Source: Symbiodinium natans (Eukaryota > Sar > Dinophyceae > Suessiales > Symbiodiniaceae). From it: 64,000 nucleotides of DNA. Below are positions 43,601 to 52,717 of the stretch, piece by piece. Numbering within the stretch: position 1 is the first letter of the stretch; every line of letters begins with the position of its first letter. The notes below the pieces were generated by a model. That model ran no database searches. It saw only the letters and a list, made by a program, of their open reading frames with translations, and was not told where the DNA came from. The position numbers and the translations under genes were made by a program. The stretch is from assembly GCA_905221605.1 (NCBI GenBank), contig CAJNDS010001446.1, positions 508,815 to 572,814 on the forward strand, in the 5' to 3' direction.

Positions 43601-46600
43601 GCTGAGGGTTATAAATAAGTCCCTGCGCCCGAAATCCTCAGTCTAACCCGCAGGGCCCTAATGCCTCGTTTGCCTCAGAGCCTCAGATTTTTGGCTGGGG
43701 CGGAAGACTAAACCCTGAACCTTGAGAACCATAAACTGGGTTTGTCCTGCCAGAGTTTCCGAAGATGACGCGCGTGGCCACCTGTAGCAGAGCGCGATCA
43801 AAGCCCTGCAACGCCCCACAGTTAGTGGGGTTTAGGGTTTAGGGATTAGGGTTTGACAGCTTTGATTCTACGAGGCACCCTGCTGAGTAGATGAAGGTGT
43901 CCTTTAGAGTTCCTATAGCCCACTTGGGAACCTAGTTCATGTCGCTACTGCAGCAGCCCACGGTCTTCATGCAGGGCAAGCCGACCTACAGCGCCAAGAG
44001 TATCATGCCTTGGCGTCAACGGCAGCCCTAAACCATCCTAAGGCCTATGTAAGCCCTCATAAGCCCTGAGCCCTATCAAGACACACCACCCCTGCAAAGC
44101 CCCAAGCCCTAAACCCTAAACCCCAAACCCTAAACCCTAAACCCCAAACCGCATAAACATAGCCCCTAGAAAGTCCCTTCCTCCCTGTGGGGTTTTGGGG
44201 GCCCAGAACGGGTCGGCCCCAAGGCTTCTTCAACCCGGTCGAGGCGGTTCGGGTTTAGGGTTTAGGGTTTAGGGTTTAGGGTTTAGGGTTTAGGGTTTAG
44301 GGTTTAGGGTTTAGGGTTTAGGGTTTAGGGTTTAGGGTTTAGGGTTTAGGGTTTAGTTTTTAGGGTTTAGGGTTTAGGGTTTAGGGTTTAGGTTTTTCAT
44401 TGGTTAGGCTTTAGGCTTTAGGATTTAAGCGTAGGCTTTAGGGTTTAGGTTTATTTAATTGGTTAGGGCTTAGGGTTTAGGGCTTAAAAGGGTCCCCAAC
44501 CTAAAGTCAGGGTGTGGGACTCAGGGTTTAAGGTGAAGGGCTCAGGGCTCAGAGGGCTCCCTGTCCGCCAGGAGATCATCCAGCGCTTGCAGGCCGAGAA
44601 TGCCGAGCTGAAGCCGGGCCCTCGGACGGCTGGTGTGGCCCTGGAGAGTTTGGGGCTTTGGGTATATGTTTTTTTGGGGGGGTTTTAGGGTTTTAGGGTT
44701 TTAGGGCTTTAGGGTTTTAGGGTTTTAGGGTTTTAGGGTTTTAGGGTTTTAGGGTTTTAGGGTTTTAGGGTTTTAGGGTTTTAGGGTTTTAGGGTTTTAG
44801 GGTTTTAGGGTTTTAGGGTTTTAGGGTTTTAGGGTTTAAGGGTTTAGAGTTTAGGGTAGGGGTTCAGGGTGCATGAGTTTAGGGGACCCAAACCCAATAC
44901 CCTGAGCTGAACTGCGTAGCCTAGCCTCAGCACTTTATGTATACCGCCCCCCCCCCCCCCCCCAAATCAAAAACACAAATAAACACAACATTACATTTAA
45001 ATCACACATCCCGCTTCTCCCCCAGTTCGCCTCACAGCCTGCCGGGCGCGTTTGTTTGTTCTCCAGGTCCAAGGTCGTCGCGCTGACGCCACAGGCGGCG
45101 GGGCCCAGGGTTTAGGGGGTTTTAGGGTTTTGGGGTTTAGGTTTTTAGGGTTTTAGGGTTTAGGGTTTTAGGGTTTTAGGGTTTTAGGGTTTTAGGGTTT
45201 TAGGGTTTTAGGGTTTAGGGTTTTAGGGTTTTCGGGTTTTAGGGTTTTAGGGTTTTACGGTTTTACGGGTTTACGGTTTTAGGGTTTTAGGTGTTAGGGA
45301 CTTCGAGTTTAGGAACCCGAAGCCCTTTGAAGTCCAGTTGAGGTGGAGCAGGGTTCAGGGTTCCGCCTTCTTCGGTATCTAGGGGTGGTTGCATTTTCTT
45401 AGGGTTTAAGAAGGTTTCAAGTTCAGGGCGGGGGATGAGGGTTTAGGGTTTCGGGTTTAGAGTTTGGGGGTTTGAGTTTAGGGCCCAGGGCTTAGGGTTT
45501 AAGGCAAACTTCAATCGGGTTTGGGAACCCGCATCCCTGAAGAGTTTCCGGGGCCCCCAACAGTCCTCCACCGAGTCTGGTACCCAGTTCCAACTATGAG
45601 GAAAACACTAAACCCTAAACCCTAAACCCTAAACCCTAAACCTGAAACCCTGATCAAGCTCGCCAGGCCCTTGGAACATTTCATATTTTCCCTTATCGGG
45701 TTTAAGAGGAGCGCATTCAGGCAGATTTTTCAGAGGCTTTCAAGGGCCATCCCAGCAAACCCTAAACTCTAAGCCCTAAACCCGAATGTCCAGAGAACTG
45801 CCCGTGTCCACCCTGTGCATTCACCGCAGGCTTCCTCCAAGCCTGGCGAGGCGGAAGAGGAAATGACCCGGGAGGCGTCTGAGGGTTTAGGGTTTTAAGG
45901 TTTAGGGTCTAGCCTTCAAACCCTACAATCCCTATAAAACCTACAACCGCTACACCTAGAAGCCCTTTTGATTCCTAAGCTACTCTGAGGCCGCAGTTTG
46001 GGCGTAGAGTTTTGGATCAGACTGCCAAGGTTCTGAGGGTAGTTGCATGGTCCCTTCGTATGGCCCCTTACCTGCTGTAAAGGGTTCTGAAGTATGGGCT
46101 CTTGGGTTTTTTTGGGTTTAGGGTTTAGGGCTTAGGATTTAGGGCTACTAGGGTACCCGAAGTAAGAGGGGCCGCCTGCAAATAAGTAGTGTAGAGAAGT
46201 GACCAATATAGGGGGTACATAAGGGGTACCCATCTAAGAGCCCCTACTCAGGAAACCATGTGATTACCTGGAAGTTGGGTACTTATAGGTAGGGTTGTAA
46301 GTACCCTAAATAAGGTAATGGCCAGTTATAATCATACCTGCCCTGCTTATCACCCCACCTGTCACTACCCATGAACCTCCTAGTAGCCCTAAACCCTAAA
46401 CCCTAAACCCTGAACCCTAAACCCTAAACCCTAAACCCTAAACCCTAAACCCCAAGAGAAGGTGCCGCCGGTCGAGGCGTCGGAGCCTGTTGCCGAGGAG
46501 GCCGGAGACCCTCGGAGCCCCAAATCCCCCCGAAAAGCCCTTAAAATAGGGTTTAGGGTTTAGGGTTTGGGGTTTGGGGTTTGGGGTTTAGGGTTTAGGG

Positions 46601-49063
46601 TTTAGAAAATAGGGTTTAGCTCCAAAAGCCGCGGGGAAACTGTTTAAAGCCCCTCAATCAAAACCCTTAAACCCCCTAAAGACGGAAAAACCACCCCAAC
46701 CCCTCGAAAGCTACGGTCGATTCCGTGCGTGCCGGACTTGCAGATTTGAAGGTTTCGTGGTGCCCGAAGTAGGTCCCATTGAGTGACGGATGCATTCCAC
46801 GGACACAGGAAGTCTCGGGTTCGGAGAATACGGCTTGCAGCTAAATGGGGGGAGGGGGTGATCCCCTGATAAGGAAGATTTGTTTGGTGGGATTCTTAAG
46901 CCAATAGGTAATTGTTTAGAGATTTCTGGTACTGTACTGCGCCAATGCTCCAGGGGGAGGGGCAGAAAAGCAACCCTATTTTGAACCCTATTTTGAATGC
47001 TAAACCCTAAACCCTAAACCCTAAACCCTAAACCTTAACCCTAAACCCTAAACCCTAAACCCTAAACCCTCTACCCTCTAAACCCTAAACCCTAAACCCT
47101 AAACCCTCAAAGCTGGTGTTGAGGCTCCTCCAGCGCCTGCTCCAGTGGAGGAGCCTGCTGCAGAGGACGGTGCTGGCCGATGCTTTGAGAATGCGATTTG
47201 GGATGCTCACCCTTATACTAACAGCTCCTTAAGAGGCTTAGGGTTTATAGGGTTTATAGGGTTTGTAGGGTTTAGAGGGTTTATGGGGTTTATAGGGTTT
47301 ATAGGGTTTATAGGGTTTCTAGGGTTTATAGGGTTTTAGGGTTTATAGGGTTTATAGGGTTTATAGGGTTTATGGGGTTTATAGGGTTTGTAGGGTTTAT
47401 AGGGTTTCTAGGGTTTATAGGGTTTATGGGGATTATAGGGTTTATAGGGTTTATAGTGTTTATAGGGTTTAGGGTTCCTAAATAGGGATTATAGTTCCGC
47501 TATGATAATCCCGAATGAGGACTGTTAGTATAAGGGGGAACATCCGAAAAGAGGATCCTAAAGCCTAAGCCTAAGCTCAGAGCTCTAAACCTTGAAAGGT
47601 AAGCCCCAAACCTCTAAACCCTCAACCTTAAAGCCAAACCTGAAAATGGGAGTTTCCTAAAAATCAGGAACCCCAAATATCGACCCCCCTGCAAGTAAGA
47701 TTCCCTCTAAGATACACCGGTTCTCGTAAACCCCCTAAATGGGGTTTCGGGTTCAGGGTTGATGCCTGAACCGTTTAGGGTTAGGGTTTAGGGTATAGGG
47801 TTTAGGGTTTAGGGTTTAGGGGCCTGCACCCTGAAACCCCAAGGTCCCGGAATGACCCACTCCAAGCTTCAACCATGAGGGCCCCAAGGCTTCATCGGCT
47901 TTAGGGTTCAGGGTTCAGGGTTTAGGGTTTAGGGTTTAGAGTCAAGGGTTTAGCGACCATCTTGCTCAGAGCCTTCACCTGCAATTCATCTAGGCCCTCG
48001 GAATATTCGTTTGTCTTCCCCTTCTCGTGTTTTGGAGGATCCTACTCAAGCATATTATCTTTCAGAGGGGTTTACTGTAGGGTTGGGGTTTTAGGGTTTA
48101 GGGGAGCCTACTGTAACTGTAAGGTTTTTGGTTTCAGGCGAGGATTCCAGACACGCTGGGGTAGGGTGAGGTTTTAGGGTTTTAGGGTGAAGTGCTGTGG
48201 TTTAAGGGGTCAGAGTTTAAGGGCACCTTTTGAAAGGGATTTCTTGAGGAACTGTGTCGACAGTCTAACTTATGTAGCGATGCTTCTTGCAAATGGAACT
48301 GATTAGAACAGCGCCTCAGATGCTTTTGGGTTTAGGGTTTAGGGTTTAAGGTTTTGGGTTCAGGGTTCAGGGTTCAGGGTTTAGGGTTTAGCTGCCTGAA
48401 CTCCTCCTTCACGTCGAAGCCCTCCAGTCAGACCCCCGACCCAAACCCCAAACCCCTTGACCTTACAATCCTGAAGGCCTAACCTTTGTCATAGTTGGGT
48501 ATCATTTTACATGTTTAAAGGTACTTAAATCCAAGAAGGAATATAAAAGTAGATTTTTTTAATATTATCCCAACCATGAACTAGTAACCCCTGAGTCTAG
48601 CACCCAGCAGCTCTCAGCCCGAAACCTCAAACCACCAATTCCTCAACCTCCAACCCAAGACCTGGAGCAAAAGAATCATGGGTTCCCCTACCCCCCCCGT
48701 CTATACTACCCCCCCTTGGTCCCCCCCCCCCCCCATAATTCAGGCTATTTAGGGATAGTTAAGCCTAATTTTGGTTCTTTAAGTGGCCGAGTGAACCCAA
48801 AATCTCCGAATCACTTTCGGTAGACGAGCGAGGCTGTACATAGATGGGGTCGGTTTCACATCGGATCTCATTTGTAGCTTGTCAGTTTTTGTGGGCAGGG
48901 CGCCTTTGTAAGAGGAAGTGGCTTGCCTGGGTGGGGGGGGGTGTGGGTGTGGCTTCTAGAAGGTTTCTCCTCGAAAGAGTCGCTCTTTTTTTGGACTTCT
49001 GGGGAGGAGACACAGATGCCTCCTGCTGTGCCCGCAGAAGCCGCTCCCGAGGAGACTTTCTGA
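39921..49063 (+). CDS. candidate Ala/Pro/Glu-rich modular protein, tiny exons
   Basis: The candidate exons are 39921-39992 (GAEGTDPPAAAAAPPPEPG), 41118-41162 (APRPVQTSAAPEPQ), 42167-42271 (TSPPFDESLLAEAPPAPAP then TPPPSDPPEAAEPKA), 44224-44252 (FFNPVEAVR), 44572-44647 (EIIQRLQAENAELKPGP, coiled-coil-like), perhaps 45067-45109, 45830-45884 (ASSKPGEAEEEMTREASE), 46457-46513 (KVPPVEASEPVAEEAGDP), 47113-47169 (GVEAPPAPAPVEEPAAED) and 49038-49063 (AAPEETF and TGA; other frames also open). Most joins agree in phase (1/1, 1/1, 1/0, 0/1, 1/1, 1/1), except around 45067. Donors are mostly GTTTAGGG or GTTTGGGG; 46513 would need a GC donor. A rival end is exon 41888-42019 (DLNPNSTLTLHREQDALSQ then ILSELLKAVT and TAG), which fits 41162 in phase, so two genes are possible. 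The composition suggests a flexible, disordered linker; function unknown. Confidence 0.45.
40599..40677 (+). repeat. (GT)n microsatellite
   Basis: About 35 GT units with one interruption. The Cys-Val repeat ORFs it creates are not genes. Confidence 0.95.
41530..41622 (+). repeat. telomere-like array, TTTAGGG strand
   Basis: About 12 units. The same GGGCTTGGGGTTGAGAGTTT sequence stands before (41516) and after (41600) the array, showing that the array region was itself duplicated. Confidence 0.9.
42740..42965 (+). repeat. purine-rich (GA)n tract
   Basis: About 220 bases almost free of pyrimidines on the + strand. Long ORFs on both strands (Arg/Glu and Leu/Ser) come from the composition and are not genes. 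Confidence 0.9.
42992..43087 (+). repeat. dispersed element, family V
   Basis: It starts TAGGCCCTTGGGATATTTTA and ends TTTATGGGCCATCCTAGA, with GGAATATTTTTCAGAGGGG in between. Copies are at 45662-45757, 47990-48075 and 58492-58587. The ends GGCCCTTGGG and GGGCCATCC are only partly inverted. The region 43100-44200 shows only short degenerate repeats and no supported gene. Confidence 0.85.
44253..44395 (+). repeat. telomere-like array beginning at a predicted 5' splice site
   Basis: About 20 TTTAGGG units start at the GT following the exon 44224-44252. Confidence 0.95.
44683..44845 (+). repeat. homogeneous TTTTAGGG octamer array
   Basis: About 19 units of the 8-mer TTTTAGGG, distinct from the heptamer used elsewhere. 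A second block of the same octamer runs at 45110-45300. Both fall just after predicted exons. Confidence 0.95.
45662..45757 (+). repeat. dispersed element, family V
   Basis: CAGGCCCTTGGAACATTTCA - CCCTTATCGGGTTTAAGAGG - AAGGGCCATCCCAG. It is more diverged than the copies at 42992 and 58492. Confidence 0.85.
46264..46386. repeat. foldback element, family I
   Basis: CTGGAAGTTGGGTACTTATAG at the left, CTACCCATGAACCTCCTAGTA at the right. It lies in a predicted intron. Confidence 0.7.
47197..47549. repeat. foldback element, family IV, with a GGGTTTATA 9-mer array inside
   Basis: Ends TTTGGGATGCTCACCCTTATA - CTAACAGCTCC and GGACTGTTAGTATAAGGGGG - AACATCC are inverted. The centre (about 47238-47475) is about 25 units of the 9-mer GGGTTTATA with single changes. 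It starts 28 bases after the exon ending at 47169. Confidence 0.85.
47990..48075 (+). repeat. dispersed element, family V (diverged)
   Basis: TAGGCCCTCGGAATATTCG ... ATTATCTTTCAGAGGGGTTTA keeps the family order with many changes. Confidence 0.6.
48485..48587 (+). repeat. dispersed element, family VI
   Basis: GTCATAGTTGGGTATCATTTTA ... AATATTATCCCAACCATGAACTAG has a second copy at 54889-54986. The ends (TAGTTGGGTA... and ...CCCAACCATGAACTA) are roughly inverted. Confidence 0.75.
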
Positions 49064-49897
49064 TTTCTGGGTGCGCAAGAGCCCAACGCATATTTGATCA
49101 GGCGCTCTGCGGCGCCCCCCCGCAGCCCCCCCCCAAAGGCATGGCAGCCCCCTGCCTCCCACTTGTGGTGTGGTTCTGAGTTGGTTTTGGGGCTGGGTTC
49201 GGGCTTTTGTAGGGTATTTTCGGGCTTCCAAAACATCGGAGTCTCTGGTGTGGTGTGCTTTTAGGATGGGTTTTGCTACAGATTCAGAAAAAGGACACCC
49301 CGAAACACTCTAAACATCTGGAACGCCCTTCTTTAAATACGTAGCGTGTCTCTCTGGTGTGGCTGTGGGTTGGTTTAAGCGATTGGGGTTTAGGGTTCCA
49401 GGCATGTAGGGTTATAGGGCTTGGCTTGTCACGGTTGGGGGTTTTAGGGTTTAAGGTTTTAGGGTGTCAGGGTTTGTAGGGTCTTGGGATCATGATCTGT
49501 GTACTCCCCCCACCCCTGTGGTGTGGCTGTGCAGCGGTTGTGGAGGTTTGGGTTTAGGGCTTCTGGTTCAGTGCTGTGGCTTTTTCGGGTTTTGGGGCTT
49601 AGGTTTGGGCTTGGGGTTTTAGGGCTTATGGGGTTTCGAGGTTTAAAGCTTTTGCGTAGGGTTTGGCCTTAGGCCTTGAGGGCTTTGGGCCCCTAAGCCC
49701 TCTCCAACCCTAAATCCGGCCCAAAGGCCCCGAGACCCTCAGAGCGGCCCACCCGCCCCTGAAACCCTAAAGCCCGGATCCTAAACCCTAAACCCTAAAC
49801 CCTATACCCTATACCCTAAACCCCAAACCCTAAACCCTAAACCCTAAACCCCAAACCCTAAACCCTACACAGTAAACCTAAACCCCAAATCCTGCAG

Positions 49898-49956
49898 GAG
49901 CCAGCTGCCGAGGCACCGCCAGCCGAGGCACCGGCGGCGGCAGCTGCAGAGGAACG
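49898..49956 (+). CDS. candidate Ala/Pro/Glu-rich exon
   Basis: After CCTGCAG the frame reads EPAAEAPPAEAPAAAAAEER, then GTTTCGGG and a TTTAGGG/TTGAGGG array. It is phase 0 at the start and 2 at the end with the GT donor (0 if a GA donor after GAG is used). It belongs by composition to the modules on both sides, but the PPR-like gene lies between it and the next one. Confidence 0.45.
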
Positions 49957-50323
49957 GTTTCGGGTTTAGGGTTTAGGGTTTAGGGTTGAGGGTTGAGGGT
50001 TGAGGGTTCAGGGTTCAGGGTTCAGGGTTTGGGGTTTGGGGTGTGCGGTAATTTGTCTTTCCTCACAAAGGTGCTGCTTGTATATGGGGTTCAGGAAGGG
50101 GGGGAGGGGGGGGGGCGAAGCCCTCACTGGGCCCCGGGATTTCGGATGTTGTTTGTGATCCTGGTGGCCCTGGATATGTACAACGTAAAGCCTTACATCC
50201 CGGTTCTTTGTGCGCCATCGCCGATAATTACCACCCGAAGCTGCACGCAGTGCTCGAGCGTACTTTCGGGGGCTTTACACCAGGCATCTTTGTCGCAGTG
50301 TCGGGGCAAGGTGTCTTTGTGCC

Positions 50324-51361
50324 ATGAAGATGAGGCGAAAGGGCAGCGGCGCCTTATCATGGAGTAAACTCGTAGTCGCAGGCCAAGCTCTAGCTCTGCT
50401 CTTTGCAGCTTGTCCTCAGGATTTTGCTGCGGGCAAGCAGAGTTCGCTCAAGTTGCTGCGCGAGCGTGAGGGTCTTGCGCTCAAAGCGAAAGCCGAGATA
50501 CTGCCCCTGAGTGATGATAGCCAGCTCCTGCTGGCACGAATTGTCGATGCAGGGGAACGGGGTGACTGGCAACGCATTCAACAGATGTTCTCTGCGTACC
50601 ATCAATCAGAAATCCAAATTCACACCGCAGTCATGCACGCAGCTATCATGTGTGGGCAATACAGCAGGGGGGCCAAGGTTTACGAATCCCTTTGCGCACT
50701 CAACGTGACCAAGACAGCGCCGGCATACACGCAGGCCCTTAAAATCTATGCTCATCTGGGGCTGCGAGACGTTGTAGATCGAGTCTGGGCCGAAGCTCAA
50801 GCTTGTTGTGAGTTGGACCAGCCCTTGGCAGCAGCACGCATTGATGCAGCTGCATCTGTGGGAGATGTGCAAACGGCTGCTTTTGTGCTAGACAGGATGA
50901 ACAGAAGCGGCGTCAGCGTCAATATTGCACACGTCACATCGGCCATCCGCGCATGCTGGGAAACAGAGGGTCACGGTCACAACGCTGCTAGGTTTCTGTA
51001 CCAGCTGTTGCTCGACTTGGGTCTTAAGCCAAATGTAGTGACCTTCACATGTCTCATTGGAGCTTATAAGACGGCGCCTCTCGAAGACATTCTTGCAGCG
51101 ATTGCCGACATGCAAGCGATGGATATTGCGGCGAACACCGCTTTTGTCGAAACTTTTCTGATCACTGTGCTCCGAAAGCCACGGGATGGTCGTTGGAGCG
51201 TGGCTGACATCATCGCCATGGTGCCTACATGGCCTTCGGGGCGTGTTGCCGCTGCCAAATCGGCACTTGAAGACTTCAAGCGCGAGCACATCCAGCTCTC
51301 GCAGCTCAGCCGAAAGATAGACCTGGCATTGCAGCAGGTGGATACAGGCGACGATGTCTGA
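50324..51361 (+). CDS. PPR-repeat-like protein, intronless
   Basis: An intact 345-codon frame, the longest outside the LINE that is not repeat-derived. It consists of helix-turn-helix repeats of about 33-35 residues, roughly residues 100-132, 133-167, 168-199, 200-234 and 235-270. The last, KPNVVTFTCLIGAYKTA at 235-251, is a textbook pentatricopeptide repeat turn and first helix. The N-terminus (MKMRRKGSGALSWSKLVV, then AGQALALLFAACPQDFAAG) is basic then hydrophobic, as in a signal or organelle-targeting sequence. PPR proteins bind organelle RNA for processing or editing; that role is inferred. Only about five repeats are seen, fewer than usual. An internal start or an upstream exon is possible. 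It has no telomere-like array, unlike its neighbours; the nearest 3' unique sequence runs to about 51655. Confidence 0.75.
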   Translation: MKMRRKGSGALSWSKLVVAGQALALLFAACPQDFAAGKQSSLKLLREREGLALKAKAEILPLSDDSQLLLARIVDAGERGDWQRIQQMFSAYHQSEIQIHTAVMHAAIMCGQYSRGAKVYESLCALNVTKTAPAYTQALKIYAHLGLRDVVDRVWAEAQACCELDQPLAAARIDAAASVGDVQTAAFVLDRMNRSGVSVNIAHVTSAIRACWETEGHGHNAARFLYQLLLDLGLKPNVVTFTCLIGAYKTAPLEDILAAIADMQAMDIAANTAFVETFLITVLRKPRDGRWSVADIIAMVPTWPSGRVAAAKSALEDFKREHIQLSQLSRKIDLALQQVDTGDDV

Positions 51362-51890
51362 CTGGAAGTCAAGAGTTCTAGACGCACACTGGGAGGAGGG
51401 CAGAGCCACTTTGCAAAGAGCTCCGGTAGACCCGCCCTCAAATGGGTTTACATGGGCTGCTCAAGACTACCCGTAGCCCTCCATGTCTGGGTCGAAGACC
51501 GGAAGCTGCAGCTTGCCGTGACTTGAAGGAGCCGCCTCTGAACAACCTTGGGCAGCGCCTTTGCCATCCATGCCCAAGAAGAGCGATGCAGACTTACGGG
51601 GTTAAAAGCAGGTTTGCAAGCTCCAAGGCATCGAAGATAGACCCTAAAGCTTGACAGCCTAAATCTACACCATACGTACCTCTTATCAAGCCCTCTAAAC
51701 CCTCATAAGCCCTACGCCCCAAACCCCTCAAAACCTTCAACGCCCTTACCTCCCAGGACCCTGAGTCCTTCGTTCCTTGGTTCCCTTGGAAGCCCCCTAA
51801 ACCAAAAAAGCGTCTACCGGGGGCCAAACACGTACATTTTTCAGACTATGCGCAATTTTGTCCATTGCACTATCTCTTTACCCCCTAAAC
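51362..51890. other. array-free sequence downstream of the PPR gene
   Basis: GC-rich unique sequence to about 51655, likely 3' UTR or a further exon (an open frame at 51442-51654 is not convincing). Then C-rich CCCTAAA-like degenerate sequence. Confidence 0.5.
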
Positions 51891-52273
51891 CCTAAACCCC
51901 AAACCCGAAAGCCAAAACCCTACCCCTTAAACCGAACCCTAAACCCTAAACCCTAGACCCCAAACTGCCTAGAGCGCCGCTGTGCGTTTGCATGGGCGGT
52001 CGAGGCTTTTGACCGAGGCCGTCGGCCCAGCGTCTTGACAGAACGGTGAGGGAGGGCAAAGCCTCCTGGGGCCTGCAGTGCCTGGCCACGCCTCAGACAC
52101 TAGGGCGTAAGCCCTATCCCGACCTGACAACTGTCTAAGCCTAATTTGGACTCCTGAGCCCCCTCTGCCCTGGGACCTCCCTGGGACAGCTCTGCCCCCT
52201 GGGACCCCTCTAAGATTCCTGGCTCGGGACGCATTGAAAAATGCGGGTTGTCTAACATCACTGACGGTTTTGG

Positions 52274-52294
52274 GCGGCCCCATTTTGGCTCCAG
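52274..52294 (+). other. possible relict spliced-leader sequence
   Basis: CCATTTTGGCTC at 52280-52291, followed by CAGG, equals the core of the dinoflagellate spliced leader (GCCATTTTGGCTCAAG at its 3' end). The bases before it do not match. Genomic relicts of this leader mark retroposed transcripts in dinoflagellates. A 12-base match is unlikely but not impossible by chance in 64 kb. Confidence 0.35.
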
Positions 52295-52717
52295 GACCCT
52301 CCCTGCAGCAGGGGCACTCTTCCTCTTAGAGTTCGGAAGGAAGTAAGAAACAAGAAAGCCCCCCTTGAGAGGTCTTGGGGGGTGAGCCCTGAACCCTAAA
52401 TGAGGGTGGTTTCGGTGGTTGGGCCTGGACTACATGCTAACGCAAGCGAGCGGCTTAGGGTTTAGGGTTTAGGGTGTATAGGGTTCAAGGTTTAGGATTT
52501 AGGGTTCAGGGTGTAGGATTTTGATTCAAACACCCTTCACAAGAGCAAGTGGGGTTGTAAGGGTAACTAGTATTATAACCAATTTTTAACCATTTTAAAA
52601 ATGCTTATATAACCCTACTTATAGCTACCCACTCTTGTTTTCTCTTAGAACCTATAGACCCTAAGCGTCAGAAGCTCTGCAGCCTGCAACCCTCTACCCC
52701 CCACCTGGCTAGCACAG

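Noticed and set aside
51969-52283. 104-codon ORF on the - strand
   Set aside because: Pro/Arg/Gly-rich because of GC-rich CTGGGACC repeats; no borders or recognisable domain.
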